Shown piece by piece: positions 26,165 to 35,766 of a stretch of 64,000 nucleotides of DNA. The first letter of the stretch is position 1. The number at the start of each line of letters is the position of its first letter. The DNA is taken from NCBI RefSeq assembly GCF_000299335.2, contig NZ_CP004387.1:3612994-3676993 (forward strand). Direction: 5' to 3'. The translations under genes were made by a program, and so were the position numbers. A model generated the notes under the pieces. That model had not been told where the DNA came from and did no database searches. It saw only the letters and a list, made by a program, of their open reading frames with translations. The stretch is from Isoalcanivorax pacificus W11-5 (lineage in GTDB: Bacteria > Pseudomonadota > Gammaproteobacteria > Pseudomonadales > Alcanivoracaceae).

Positions 26165-27310
26165 ATGAAACAGAACACACTGCGCCTCTGGTCCGCCGTC
26201 CACACCTGGACCAGTCTCATCTGCACCGCCTTTATGCTGATGCTGTGCCTCACCGGCCTGCCGCTGATATTTCACGACGAGATCGAAGCGCTGCTGGATG
26301 ACCACGCCTGGCAACCGGCCAACCCGGACGGGCCGATGCTGTCGCTCGACGCGATACTGGCCGCCGCCTACGCCAACCGGCCCGGCGACGTGCCGCTGTT
26401 CATGAGTTTCGACACTGACCGCCCGGTAGTGAATGTCACCAGCGGTCCGACACCGGACGCAGCATCAGACGACATGCACTTCGCCTCCTTCGACCGCACC
26501 AGCGGCGCGCTGGTACCGGCCCACGACGACGGCGGCGTAATGCATTTTCTGCTGCAACTGCATACCGACATGTTCCTCGGCCTGCCGGGCATGCTGTTCC
26601 TCGGCGCCATGGGGCTGTTGCTGGTGGCCGCCATCGTGTCCGGCGTGGTGCTTTATGCGCCCTTTATGCGCAAACTGGATTTCGGCACCTTGCGCACCCA
26701 TCGCTCACGGCGCCTGAAATGGCTCGACTACCACAACCTGCTCGGCATCGTGACTGTGGCCTGGCTGCTGGTGGTGGGCCTCACCGGCGTGGTGAATACC
26801 CTGGCCAATCCCATCGTCGATGCCTGGCGCAATCAATCCCTGGCGGACCTGACCGCCGGCTACGAAGGCAGCGCCATCCCCACGCCAGCCGAGATGGCGT
26901 CACTGGATCACGCCGTCGCGCAGGCCGTCGACGCCGCACCGGACATGACACTGCAGTTCGTGGCCTTCCCGGGCGGCAGCTGGTCCACCGACTACCACTA
27001 CGCGATTTTCCTGCACGGCAATACGCCGCTGACCTCGCACATCATTACCCCGGCACTGGTGGATGCCCGCACCGGCGCGTTCGCCGACATGCGCGAGATG
27101 CCCTGGTACAACAAGGCACTGGCGCTGTCCGGCCCGCTGCACTTCGGCGATTACGGCGGGCTGCCGCTGAAAATCCTCTGGGCGATCCTTGATGTATTGA
27201 CCATCGTGGTGCTGGTGACCGGCCTGTATCTGTGGGTCGTCCGCCGCCGCGCGGCGCCACGGGACACCCGGCAACCCGCCGCACTGCACCCTGCTCCGGA
27301 GCAACCATGA
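26165..27310 (+). CDS. PepSY-associated membrane protein of iron-uptake operon
   Basis: A 381-residue PepSY_TM protein with about four membrane helices (residues ~15-37, ~137-163, ~195-218, ~345-370). The segments between them carry PepSY-like patterns. The sequence HTWTSLICTAFMLMLCLTGLPLIFHDEIE at the N-terminus is typical, with a His able to hold haem. Such proteins accompany TonB receptors and are thought to help reduce or release ferric siderophores at the inner membrane. It lies 51 bases after the receptor gene and overlaps the next gene by ATGA. Confidence 0.85.
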   Translation: MKQNTLRLWSAVHTWTSLICTAFMLMLCLTGLPLIFHDEIEALLDDHAWQPANPDGPMLSLDAILAAAYANRPGDVPLFMSFDTDRPVVNVTSGPTPDAASDDMHFASFDRTSGALVPAHDDGGVMHFLLQLHTDMFLGLPGMLFLGAMGLLLVAAIVSGVVLYAPFMRKLDFGTLRTHRSRRLKWLDYHNLLGIVTVAWLLVVGLTGVVNTLANPIVDAWRNQSLADLTAGYEGSAIPTPAEMASLDHAVAQAVDAAPDMTLQFVAFPGGSWSTDYHYAIFLHGNTPLTSHIITPALVDARTGAFADMREMPWYNKALALSGPLHFGDYGGLPLKILWAILDVLTIVVLVTGLYLWVVRRRAAPRDTRQPAALHPAPEQP

Positions 27311-27516
27311 CCCCGTCTCCGCGCGCACGGCGCTCCAATACGTTCTGGCAGATCTTTGCCTTGCCCCTGGTCACCGCCCTCGCCAGCCTGGTCGGCCTGG
27401 TGGCCGCCCTGCTCGGCGACGGGCCGCTGAACGTCATTGCCTGGATCGGACTGGCGGTGCCGGTGGGGCTGGTATGCTGGGCAATGGCGTGCAAACCGGG
27501 CCGCCCGGAACGTTAA
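27307..27516 (+). CDS. Small two-helix membrane protein
   Basis: A 69-residue protein with two hydrophobic helices (about residues 15-35 and 43-62) and positive ends. Its ATG overlaps the PepSY gene stop (ATGA), so it belongs to the iron-uptake operon. Similar short proteins often end such PepSY operons. The function is unknown, possibly as a partner of the PepSY protein. Confidence 0.65.
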   Translation: MTPSPRARRSNTFWQIFALPLVTALASLVGLVAALLGDGPLNVIAWIGLAVPVGLVCWAMACKPGRPER

Positions 27517-27684
27517 GGCCCTGCGACGCATCCCGGGCGCTCACCCCACATATCGACAGGCGGCTGTCACTCACACAGCCATTGGCGGGATAATGCGCCT
27601 GTCGCCGGGTGTCCGGGTGCCGCGACGCTACCTGGCACCCGGTGTCCGGCGGCATACTGCGGCCCCGACCCTCTGGAGCAGATT

Positions 27685-29397
27685 GTGTCCGGCAAGAGTC
27701 ACCACGATGCGCTGATCGGAAAGATCTATGACACCTCGCTGATGCCCGGCGACTGGGTGGATCTGCTCGATACCATCGCCGGCTGGGCCGGCGACCAGCC
27801 GGACACCACTGCGCCCGACGGCAACGTGGACCAGTTGATCAGCCACCTGGAACGCGCTGTGCGCAACAGCGCCTATATTCATGCGCTGGAAGACCGCAGC
27901 CGCATGCTCAACAGCATGTATCACCAGATGCCCTGGCCCATGCTGATGCTGGATGACCAGATGCAGGTGCTGGAATACAACCCCGCCGCCCAGCGGGCAC
28001 TGGCCGACGGCCCGGTGCAGCTGCTCGCAGATGGCCAGTTGCGCTTCAGCGACAGTGAACTGCGCCGCGCGCTCAGGCGCGTCAACACCATGGAAGGTGG
28101 CCGGCAGATACAGTTGCTGAATTCTGCCCGCGACACCCTCACCCTGCTCTGCCTGCCGGTGGAAAAATCCGATGCGCCGGGCCCGGTGGCCCGCATCCGC
28201 ACCATTGTCTGGATGCTCTCCGGCCACCGTGTGGTGATGCCGTCACCGGAAATGCTCCAGTCGGTGTTCCATATCACCCAGGCCGAATCACGGCTGCTGC
28301 ACCTGCTGTGCAAGCTCGGCAACCTGCAACAAAGTGCTGACCTGCTATCCATCAGCGTGCACACCGCGCGCAGCCAGCTCAAATCCACCATGTCGAAACT
28401 GAACGCGTCCAGCCAGGTGCAACTGGTCAGCCAGGCGATGGGGCACGCGCTGGTGCAGGCCGCCCAGCCGGACCAGGCGCAGCCGGGCAACGAATACACC
28501 ATGACACTCCCGGATGGCCGGGTACTGAGCTGGTATGAATACGGCGACCCGAAAGGCCGTCCGCTGCTGACGCTGGATAACCTGGGCGGCGCCGTGCCCG
28601 ACCACACCCTGTTCGAAGACTGGTACCGGCAGCAGGGGCTGCGGGTCATTCTGGTGATACGGCCCGGCTACGGGTTGTCCACCGCGCGGCGCGGCATGGA
28701 ATTTCGCGACCTGGGGCCGGACCTGCGCGCACTGTGCGAACACCTCAACCTGTGCCGGCCACCCATGGCCGCCTATTGCGGTGGCGGCCCCTACGCTTTG
28801 TGCGCCGCCGCACTGGAGCCGGGTCTGTTCGACAGGCTCGGCCTGCTCGCCACCACCGTGCCCATTGAGCACTTCGAACTCGACAAGCTGGACCGTATCC
28901 ATGCCATGTTCCTGCGCTTGTTCCGCAAGGACCCGCGCCTGTTCGTACTGGTGGGCCGGCTGGCCCTGCGCGGCGTGCAACGCGCTCCGGAAAAATACTT
29001 CGGCCGGCTGGCGCAATCGTTGTGCCCGAGTGATCAGCAGGTACTCAACGACCCCGACCTGCTGGCGCGTCTGATCCACCGCATGCGCCAGAGTCATTTT
29101 CAGGGAGCCCGCATCATCATTGACGAATATCTGCGCCTGCAACAATCCTGGGGGGTGGACCTGGGACGGATCAGTGTGCCCGTGCTCATGTGGCACGGTG
29201 AAGATGACCGGGTGATCTCCCTCGGCGGCGCACGTGCACTGGCCAGGGACATTCCCGGCGCGCAGTTCCGCGCCTTGCCGGGGCAGGGCCGCTTCCTGAT
29301 TTATCAGGTATGGCAGGATTTCCTGACAGAACTGCTGGCGCTGCCGCAGGCAACGCCGGGGATACGCAATACGCACTCCCTTCCCGCCTCGGCATGA
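27685..29397 (+). CDS. LuxR-type regulator fused to a catalytically altered alpha/beta-hydrolase domain
   Basis: A 570-residue protein. Residues ~80-180 look like a PAS-type sensor (VLEYNPAAQRAL). Residues ~190-250 hold a LuxR-type helix-turn-helix (ITQAESRLLHLL..SADLLSISVHTARSQLKSTMSKL). Residues ~270-550 have an alpha/beta-hydrolase fold. The hydrolase looks inactive. The usual HG oxyanion motif is LG, the nucleophile Ser of GxSGGGPYAL is Cys365 (YCGGGPYAL), and the catalytic His of GxGHFL is Arg536 (GQGRFL), although Asp507/508 remain. The fold may serve as a ligand sensor. GTG start at 27685 behind GGAG. It converges on the next gene three bases away. Confidence 0.85.
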   Translation: MSGKSHHDALIGKIYDTSLMPGDWVDLLDTIAGWAGDQPDTTAPDGNVDQLISHLERAVRNSAYIHALEDRSRMLNSMYHQMPWPMLMLDDQMQVLEYNPAAQRALADGPVQLLADGQLRFSDSELRRALRRVNTMEGGRQIQLLNSARDTLTLLCLPVEKSDAPGPVARIRTIVWMLSGHRVVMPSPEMLQSVFHITQAESRLLHLLCKLGNLQQSADLLSISVHTARSQLKSTMSKLNASSQVQLVSQAMGHALVQAAQPDQAQPGNEYTMTLPDGRVLSWYEYGDPKGRPLLTLDNLGGAVPDHTLFEDWYRQQGLRVILVIRPGYGLSTARRGMEFRDLGPDLRALCEHLNLCRPPMAAYCGGGPYALCAAALEPGLFDRLGLLATTVPIEHFELDKLDRIHAMFLRLFRKDPRLFVLVGRLALRGVQRAPEKYFGRLAQSLCPSDQQVLNDPDLLARLIHRMRQSHFQGARIIIDEYLRLQQSWGVDLGRISVPVLMWHGEDDRVISLGGARALARDIPGAQFRALPGQGRFLIYQVWQDFLTELLALPQATPGIRNTHSLPASA

Positions 29398-29400
29398 GCT

Positions 29401-30477
29401 TCATAACCCCAGCGTTGTCTGCCAGGAAACACTGAGCGAAATCGCCCTGGCCTGGTGAGGCGTATCGTCCATCTGCAACGCCGTGCTCAACCTGCCGGCA
29501 CGATACCCGAGCCCCACACTGCCGTGCCGGGTGGCGGAAAAATGCAGCCCCGGCCAACGCGCCGGGTAGTAGTACAGCCGCACGTCCCGATAACGGTCTA
29601 TCCAGACCAGCTCGGCGCCCAGCGTGTAGCGCTCCGCCAGCGTACCCTGCCAGTGCAGGAAGGCTTTCACCGGCAGCCGCTGCCAGTAGTGCCGGTTGCC
29701 TTCGTAGCCGGTCATGGCCGCACGCACATTGAGTTGCCCGTCGTCATCGTAGGCCACCCGGTCGCTGGTCAGATCGGCCGTCGTGTAATACATGTCGCGC
29801 CAGTAAATCCCGTTGAGACCATCCAGCAGACGCAAGCGCAAACGATGCTGCGGGTTGATTTGCCATAGCGCATGCAGATCAAGCGCGGCCCCCCGACCAC
29901 GGCGACGTTTCGTAGGCCGGTCCCAGAGTGCATCACGTGTATAGAAATAGCTCAGGTGCGCCTGCCCCTGATAGTCCTCCTCGTAGGTATCAATACCGCC
30001 GCTGACCTGCCCGTCGATCATCTCCGTGGCATTCAATAATTGAAAATGAGAGGTCAACGTCAGGCTCGGTGTGGGGGAAAAGGTATAGCCGAACGCCACA
30101 CCACGCATCGACACCTGGTTAATGTCCAGCCGCAACGGCCAGCGGCGGCCGGCAGGAATGTCCCGATCTGTTTCGCTCCGCCAGATCAGCTCGCTGGCGC
30201 TGCGCGAGCTCCGGGCATACACCTCATAGCGGTACAGCGCCCCGACACTCACATCGCCGTAGCGCACGCCGGCTTCGGCCCGACCGAAACCGAGATGCTG
30301 TTCACCGGGCCTGAAATCCCGTCCCATGCCCCAGACCAGATCATGGACCGGAAACGCATCGCTATGGGATTCCGCCCACAGCAAGGCATAAGGCTGTATC
30401 TCCGAGCCGGCAATCCGGGACTGGCAGAGCAACAACAGGAACAGCGCACTGCGTAAAACCACACTCCACGGATACAT
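29401..30477 (-). CDS. Unknown outer-membrane beta-barrel protein
   Basis: A 358-residue exported protein with a signal peptide (to about residue 24, RIAGS). Alternating hydrophobic/aromatic strands with many Tyr and Trp follow (LGFGRAEAGVRYGDVSVGALYRYEVY, GLGYRAGRLSTALQMD), typical of outer-membrane barrels. The C-terminus is not the usual terminal Phe (TLGL). I cannot assign a family; a lipid A-modifying or capsule-linked barrel is conceivable but not shown. It is transcribed behind a terminator that closes the lipoprotein gene upstream of it. Confidence 0.65.
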   Translation of the reverse strand: MYPWSVVLRSALFLLLLCQSRIAGSEIQPYALLWAESHSDAFPVHDLVWGMGRDFRPGEQHLGFGRAEAGVRYGDVSVGALYRYEVYARSSRSASELIWRSETDRDIPAGRRWPLRLDINQVSMRGVAFGYTFSPTPSLTLTSHFQLLNATEMIDGQVSGGIDTYEEDYQGQAHLSYFYTRDALWDRPTKRRRGRGAALDLHALWQINPQHRLRLRLLDGLNGIYWRDMYYTTADLTSDRVAYDDDGQLNVRAAMTGYEGNRHYWQRLPVKAFLHWQGTLAERYTLGAELVWIDRYRDVRLYYYPARWPGLHFSATRHGSVGLGYRAGRLSTALQMDDTPHQARAISLSVSWQTTLGL

Positions 30478-30513
30478 CGCGCGGGCCGCCCCTCATCATG
30501 TCATCACAATGAA

Positions 30514-30538
30514 AAAATGGCGGCCGGGGCCGCCATTT
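30514..30538 (-). terminator. Terminator of the large lipoprotein gene
   Basis: AAATGGCGGCC and GGCCGCCATTT form an 11-bp stem. On the minus strand a run of T follows (A-run at 30512-30517). It separates the lipoprotein gene from the barrel gene. Confidence 0.75.
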
Positions 30539-30560
30539 CTATCACGTCTCAGAAAGCCTG

Positions 30561-32834
30561 TTACTGGATGCTTTCGAACGTGCCGTCCACATAGGTGACC
30601 TTGATCAGGTTCGGCTCGGTAATGGTGGCGTACACTGCGCTACCGACCTTGATGTTGCCAAACAGGTCGCCGCTTGCGTCTACTTGCAACACCGCCACCA
30701 CACCATCCTGGTTAGTGATGGTCACACCCGACGTTGTCACTTCTTCTTCACCCTCTTCTGCCGACGGGTTGAGGGTCAGCGGCGCGCTGATAACGAGCGA
30801 CTTGCCCGGGTAGCTGATGTTCACCGCCACGTTGCCAGCGGTCAGTGCCGACCGGGCGCCAGTCAGTTCAATGCGGCTTTCCTCGGCGATGCCCGCCAAT
30901 GCCACGGTGACGATCAGCGAGAAATTGCCTTCGATGAACTGGCCGGCGGTTTCTTCACTGATCTGCTCCCAGCCGGAATCACTGCCGCCGCACATATGGG
31001 CTTCGCTGCACCAGGTTTCAGACACGCTGCTGGTTTCTTCCAGCACGTAACCGTTCGCGTCGGCCTCGAAGGCGAAGTTCAGGCTCAGTGCATTGTTTGC
31101 CGTTTCCACCATGCCGGAGAAAGTCAGCGCGGCAATGCCGAAGGTGAACGTCTCGTCTTCCACGGCCTGCCAGGTGCAGGATGTTTCATCACAGGCGTTC
31201 TCGTACTCTTCATAGCTGGTAGTGTGCAGCCCACTGACCTCAAGACCCAGCTGCCCCTGCAACACCACACCATCGGCCGGTTCTTCACCGGTCTGTTCAT
31301 CCAGCTGTACCAGACGCACCGTCAGATCGAATTCTGCATCGCCGGTAAAGTCTTCTTCCGAGGTGCCTTCGAACTCATAGTTGCCGGTGTCCGTCTCCTG
31401 GTCAGTCAGTGATGAGACTGTGCTGCCGGAGGCCACCCCTTCAACAATTTCCAGCTTCAGCGCCGGCAGGCTGACCACACCGGAGATCTGCAAGTCCGCG
31501 TTGGTGGTTTCGGTTTCCGAATAGACCACACCCGACAGCATCTCCGGGTCAACGCAGGCGTTGCCCGTGCAGTCATAATCCAGCACAAACGTGGCACTGA
31601 GATCGGCCTCCAGCCCCTCGGCGACACCACTCACGTCGGTGACGGTATAGGTGTCGTTAACGAAAGTGACTTCCACTTCGGCCATCTCAAAGGCAATCGT
31701 CTGCGGGCTGGTCAGGGCCCCATTGTCTGCACGCTGCGCGTGGACTTCCGCTATGGCGTTGACCGCATATCCCAGCGCCTGCGCCAGTATTTCTGCATCG
31801 GCAGACAACAGGGTTCCCGCAGCGCCCAGCTCATCGGCGAATGCCTCGGCGCTCGCTTCCGTAATGAACGAGGTGCCCAGCGTACGGACCTGGCCCACGA
31901 ACGCCTTCGCCTTGGCCAGATTGGCCAGTGCTGCGGTGTCGGACGGCGCAGCCTGGGTGAGTTCTTCACCCAACTGCTGCGCCGCCGCCAATGCCGTACT
32001 CAGCGTCGTGGAGACCCCCGCCAGATTCGCGCCGGACTCGGTCAGTGCTGCCTGCGCGGTGGCATAGATTTCTGCCAGATCAACGCCGGTGTTGATGCTT
32101 TCCTCACCATAGAACTGGCCGCCACTCGTGTTGATAAACGCCGTCGCGAGCTCATCCAGTGTCTGCCCTTCCTCCAGCGCAGCGCCATACAGGGCCGCCG
32201 CCAGCAGGGCGCCTTTTTGCGCATTGGCATTCGCCGCTTCCAGGGCGGCAGCGTCGGTAATGTCCACCACCGGCAGCGCCGTCAGCTCACCGGTCACGCC
32301 AAACAGGTTGGCGACATGGCTGTTGGCCAGATGGATCGCGACGTCATTCAGCAGGGCCGAGCGCGCTTTCGCTGCCGCCAGGTGCGTCAGCGGCGTGACG
32401 TTGATGGACACGGCGCCGCCATCCAGCACCGCCATCGCTTCCAGCGTCATATCCATGCCAAACGGAACTTCTGCGCCGAACGCCGCTGTGCCACCCTCGC
32501 CATCGTCACAGCCGGCCGGTACATCGCACACCATAGTGGCGTCCGCGTTCCCTGTAATCGTGATGAGCGCCGGGCCGGTGTAATCAATATCCAGGCTATA
32601 GCGGCCGGCATTATCTGTGGTTGTCGTCTGCAGGGCCTCGTCTGCCACCATGCCGTCGACGATCTGGTACAGGGCCACATCGGCCTGCTTCAGAATGCCT
32701 TTGACGGCAGCGCCCTCGATATCGGACGACGGCGGCGTCCCACCCGATCTGCTGCCGCCACCACCGCCGCCGCAGCCGGACAGGGCGACAGACAGCGCAA
32801 CCAATGAACTGACAAGCAAAGACTGTGCTTTCAC
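30561..32834 (-). CDS. Large acidic lipoprotein of unknown function
   Basis: A 757-residue lipoprotein with signal and lipobox (VALSGC, Cys at about residue 21), then a Gly/Ser linker (CGGGGGGSRSGG). The first ~130 residues resemble a carboxypeptidase-regulatory-like beta domain (TTTTDNAGRYSLDIDYTGPALITITG). An Ala-rich helical part follows (~170-360), then a long acidic, Thr/Glu-rich beta region. There are several Cys pairs (e.g. DCTGNACVD, NACDETSCTW, CSEAHMCGG). It could be a surface or peptidoglycan-associated protein. I know no function for it. It is the only gene of its transcript, ending in a terminator. Confidence 0.72.
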   Translation of the reverse strand: MKAQSLLVSSLVALSVALSGCGGGGGGSRSGGTPPSSDIEGAAVKGILKQADVALYQIVDGMVADEALQTTTTDNAGRYSLDIDYTGPALITITGNADATMVCDVPAGCDDGEGGTAAFGAEVPFGMDMTLEAMAVLDGGAVSINVTPLTHLAAAKARSALLNDVAIHLANSHVANLFGVTGELTALPVVDITDAAALEAANANAQKGALLAAALYGAALEEGQTLDELATAFINTSGGQFYGEESINTGVDLAEIYATAQAALTESGANLAGVSTTLSTALAAAQQLGEELTQAAPSDTAALANLAKAKAFVGQVRTLGTSFITEASAEAFADELGAAGTLLSADAEILAQALGYAVNAIAEVHAQRADNGALTSPQTIAFEMAEVEVTFVNDTYTVTDVSGVAEGLEADLSATFVLDYDCTGNACVDPEMLSGVVYSETETTNADLQISGVVSLPALKLEIVEGVASGSTVSSLTDQETDTGNYEFEGTSEEDFTGDAEFDLTVRLVQLDEQTGEEPADGVVLQGQLGLEVSGLHTTSYEEYENACDETSCTWQAVEDETFTFGIAALTFSGMVETANNALSLNFAFEADANGYVLEETSSVSETWCSEAHMCGGSDSGWEQISEETAGQFIEGNFSLIVTVALAGIAEESRIELTGARSALTAGNVAVNISYPGKSLVISAPLTLNPSAEEGEEEVTTSGVTITNQDGVVAVLQVDASGDLFGNIKVGSAVYATITEPNLIKVTYVDGTFESIQ

Positions 32835-33405
32835 AGCGAACTCCTTGTAATGGTATCCCCAACCAAATCAGGAAGTGATCGTTGCAGGGAGGCTGTGCGC
32901 GCGCATCCCCCATATGGGGTATGCGGTGCCATCAGTTGGGTAGGCGCCCGCCAGGCCCCGCGCCAGCGCGGCGGGGCACCTTATTTCCGGCGACACTTAT
33001 GGTACCCTCGCCACCCTCCGGGGTTCGCCGCAGTCCGGGCGCGGGAGAGCCGGCGGCGGAGCCGTCCGGTGGTCGGCTGACGCCCTGCCCCGGAGTGCCG
33101 GCCCATCAGGCCCGCCAGCCACGGCTCGCGGCTGCCAGGCAGCCCGAAATCGGGTACATTTAGCCCCCCGCACGCGCAGGGGAACGGGCTCCGCCTTCCC
33201 GGATGCGACAAGCGGGTGGCGGGCCACGAGGCACTCAGGCTCCACGCTTCCTGCGCGTGGCACCGCCCCAGTGCCACGGATGAAGCCCAGGATCAGGTAC
33301 CAGGCCGGTGATGCCCGCATCGCCCGGCTTCACGTTTCCAGTCAGGCCGCTGATCGGAAAGGTTGATTGCAATGCCATGCGATATGGCTTTAACGGAGTA
33401 CAGAC
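32835..33405. other. Long intergenic region before purE
   Basis: About 570 bases without a supported gene. The open frames in it overlap each other on both strands and have no start signal or domain. It must hold the promoters of the lipoprotein gene (minus) and of purEK (plus). Visible structures are a perfect palindrome CCCCATATGGGG (32908-32919), a GC-rich hairpin GCCCCGC/GCGGGGC (32955-32977) and GCCAT-N5-ATGGC (33374-33388) just before the purE ribosome binding site. Confidence 0.5.
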
Positions 33406-33900
33406 ATGACCAAAGACGTTGCCGTGATCATGGGGTCCCGCTCGGACTGGACGATCATGCAGGAGGCCTGTGAGGCACTGGACCTGTTCGGCGTCAGCTG
33501 GCACGCCGAAGTGGTGTCCGCGCACCGGACCCCGAAGCGTCTGGTCGAGTTCTCCGAAGCCGCCGCCGACCAGGGCTATAAAGTGATCATCGCCGGCGCC
33601 GGCGGCGCCGCCCACCTGCCGGGCATGGTCGCATCGCTGACGCCACTGCCCGTGCTGGGCGTGCCCGTCACCAGCCAGGCCCTGAACGGCGTCGACAGCC
33701 TCTATTCCATTGTGCAGATGCCGCGCGGCGTGGCCGTGGGCACCCTGGCCATCGGCGCCCCCGGTGCCTGGAACGCCGGCCTGCTGGCTGCACAGATTCT
33801 GGCCACGCAGCAACCGGACGTGATGGAACGCATCAAGCGCGTCAAACAGGAACGTGCCGACGCCGTGCTCGCCGATGCCCAGTTGGGGGCGAGCCAGTGA
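33406..33900 (+). CDS. purE: N5-carboxyaminoimidazole ribonucleotide mutase
   Basis: A 164-residue class I PurE, which converts N5-CAIR to CAIR in purine synthesis. The diagnostic motifs are GSRSDW near residue 10, SAHRTP near 43 and [11 protein letters not shown] near 64. The start ATG at 33406 has GGAG upstream. It overlaps purK by four bases (GTGA), giving the standard purEK pair. A GCCAT-N5-ATGGC dyad 20 bases upstream may be an operator. Confidence 0.96.
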   Translation: MTKDVAVIMGSRSDWTIMQEACEALDLFGVSWHAEVVSAHRTPKRLVEFSEAAADQGYKVIIAGAGGAAHLPGMVASLTPLPVLGVPVTSQALNGVDSLYSIVQMPRGVAVGTLAIGAPGAWNAGLLAAQILATQQPDVMERIKRVKQERADAVLADAQLGASQ

Positions 33901-34946
33901 CACCACGCGTTCTCGTACTCGGCACCGGACAATTATCGATGATGCTGGCGGAAGCCGGCGTGCGCCTGGGCGTGATCGTGGACCGCCTGTCGCCGGAAAC
34001 CGGCGAACTGTTTCCCGGCACCTCGGACCTGGCCATGCAGCTGGACACCGACGCCCTGCTGGCACGCTACGACGCCATTACCGTCGAGCGTGACACCATG
34101 CCGGACAACGCCCTGGTCAACACGCTGATGGCATCCCCGAAGGCCGCCATTCGCCGCACCATGGCCGTGCTGCCCGACCGGCTGACGCAAAAGCAGTTGC
34201 TGGATGAACTGGGTATTGCCACCTCGCCCTGGCTGCCGGGCACCGAACTGGCCCAGGCACGCGCGCAATGGGGCAACGTCGTCATCAAGGCACGCCGTGG
34301 CGGCTACGATGGCCGTGGCACACATTTCCTGTCCGCAGACGATGCCCAGCCCGACGCGGACGAAGACACCATCGTTGAGGCCACCATCGGCTTCCGGCGG
34401 GAACTGTCCTTGCTCGCAGCGCGCAGCAGCCGTGGCGAAATGGCGTTCTACCCACTGGTGGAGAATATTCACCGCGACGGCATCCTGAATGTTACCCGCG
34501 CCCCGGCACAGCAACTGCACCCGCAACATCAGGCCCAGGCCGAAGCCATGGCGCGCGCCCTGCTCGAAAAACTTGATTACCACGGCATCATGGCCATCGA
34601 ACTGTTCGATTGCGGCGACGAACTGCTGGTGAACGAGATTTCCCCGCGCGTACACAACTCCGGGCACTGGTCACAGGAAGGCGCCAGCATCAGCCAGTTC
34701 GAGATGCACCTGCGTGCATTGACCGGTCTGCCGTTGACGCCTCCCGAAGTGAAAGGCTTCGCCGCCATGCTCAACCTGCTCGGCGTGGCCTATGACACCG
34801 AGTGGTTGCATCGTCCGGGATATGTGCACTGGTATGCGAAGGATGTGCGCCCGGGCCGCAAGATGGGGCATGTGAATTTCATTGCGCAGGATGCGGACAC
34901 GCTGGAAGAGCAGATGCTGGCGTGGCGGGATGTGGCCAGGAGCTGA
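33897..34946 (+). CDS. purK: N5-carboxyaminoimidazole ribonucleotide synthase
   Basis: A 349-residue ATP-grasp enzyme that makes N5-CAIR from AIR, bicarbonate and ATP, feeding PurE. Typical stretches are [15 protein letters not shown] at the N-terminus, [14 protein letters not shown] in the ATP-binding region, and [22 protein letters not shown]. The start is a GTG at 33897 that overlaps the purE stop. The length is normal. A hairpin at 34960-34989 follows. Confidence 0.95.
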   Translation: MTPRVLVLGTGQLSMMLAEAGVRLGVIVDRLSPETGELFPGTSDLAMQLDTDALLARYDAITVERDTMPDNALVNTLMASPKAAIRRTMAVLPDRLTQKQLLDELGIATSPWLPGTELAQARAQWGNVVIKARRGGYDGRGTHFLSADDAQPDADEDTIVEATIGFRRELSLLAARSSRGEMAFYPLVENIHRDGILNVTRAPAQQLHPQHQAQAEAMARALLEKLDYHGIMAIELFDCGDELLVNEISPRVHNSGHWSQEGASISQFEMHLRALTGLPLTPPEVKGFAAMLNLLGVAYDTEWLHRPGYVHWYAKDVRPGRKMGHVNFIAQDADTLEEQMLAWRDVARS

Positions 34947-34959
34947 CTGACCATCGGCC

Positions 34960-34989
34960 GGCTGATGCACTCACCGAAGTGCATCAGCC
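34960..34989 (+). terminator. Hairpin after purK
   Basis: GGCTGATGCACT (34960-34971) pairs perfectly with AGTGCATCAGCC (34978-34989) around CACCGA. This is a 12-bp stem 14 bases after the purK stop, with no T-run. Confidence 0.6.
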
Positions 34990-35242
34990 CGTGCTGGCCA
35001 CCATCGTGCCGGCCCGCCAAAACAGGTGCCCCTGGTCGCCATTCATGAATATATCTGCACATCACTCTCTCCCGTAGGGCGAGTCGAGCCTCTCAGGCCC
35101 TCCTGTCCGCCCGTGCCGCCTCACCGGCTCACAGAATGCCCCCCCCCCTGTTTCCGGGTAATGCATTTCTCCACAGCGCTCTATGCTCACGGACGACATC
35201 ACTCTGAACCTGATTCGCGTCCATCACGCAAGGAGCACAGCA

Positions 35243-35551
35243 ATGCAACGCACCCTCTGGCACCACCTGCTGCTGGCAGGCTTATTGAGCATGACATCTT
35301 TGGCCCACAGCGCGGAACCCGCCGTCACTGAGGCACCCACGGAACCGGCCGCCCTGGTGTCGGTGGACAACGAACTGGCCGTCACCGTCAGCACCGGCAA
35401 CGAAGCGCTCGACGAAACAGCCAATCTGCTGATGCGCTGCACGGAACGAAACGCGGCACTGGAAGCCTGCGGCGGCGGCCTGCGAGGCATGGCCTGCCGC
35501 AAGGCACTGGAAGTGGGACGCTACAAGAATCTGGAATGTCCGGAGATGTGA
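35243..35551 (+). CDS. Small exported protein with cysteines
   Basis: A 102-residue protein with a signal peptide (to about residue 22, LAHSA). The mature part contains four Cys (RCTERN, EACGGGLRGMACRKA, LECPEM) that could make two disulfides or bind a ligand. AAGGAG precedes the ATG at 35243, excluding the longer frame from 35183. I recognise no family. It stands alone between purEK and the TetR gene. Confidence 0.65.
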   Translation: MQRTLWHHLLLAGLLSMTSLAHSAEPAVTEAPTEPAALVSVDNELAVTVSTGNEALDETANLLMRCTERNAALEACGGGLRGMACRKALEVGRYKNLECPEM

Positions 35552-35766
35552 AAACAGAGGCGCGGCACCTGTGCGTCTGAAGAGGGGCACAGGCGCCAGC
35601 ACTCAACCTTCCCCGACATTAATGGGCCCATTGCACAAACGCTGTTCTGTCTCTGGCCCGCCCGACAGGCGGCCCCCTTCCTACAGATCCGGCAGTGTGA
35701 TCGCGCGGGACCCGGAGTAAACCTGCCGCACCTGGATAGGTGCGTGTCTGTCGCACCCACCGGGCG

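Noticed and set aside
32908-32919. CCCCATATGGGG palindrome as an operator
   Set aside because: A single 12-bp palindrome not next to any identifiable promoter is too little to claim a binding site.
32850-33320. Overlapping open frames before purE on both strands
   Set aside because: High GC creates long frames by chance. None has a start signal, domain or preserved composition.
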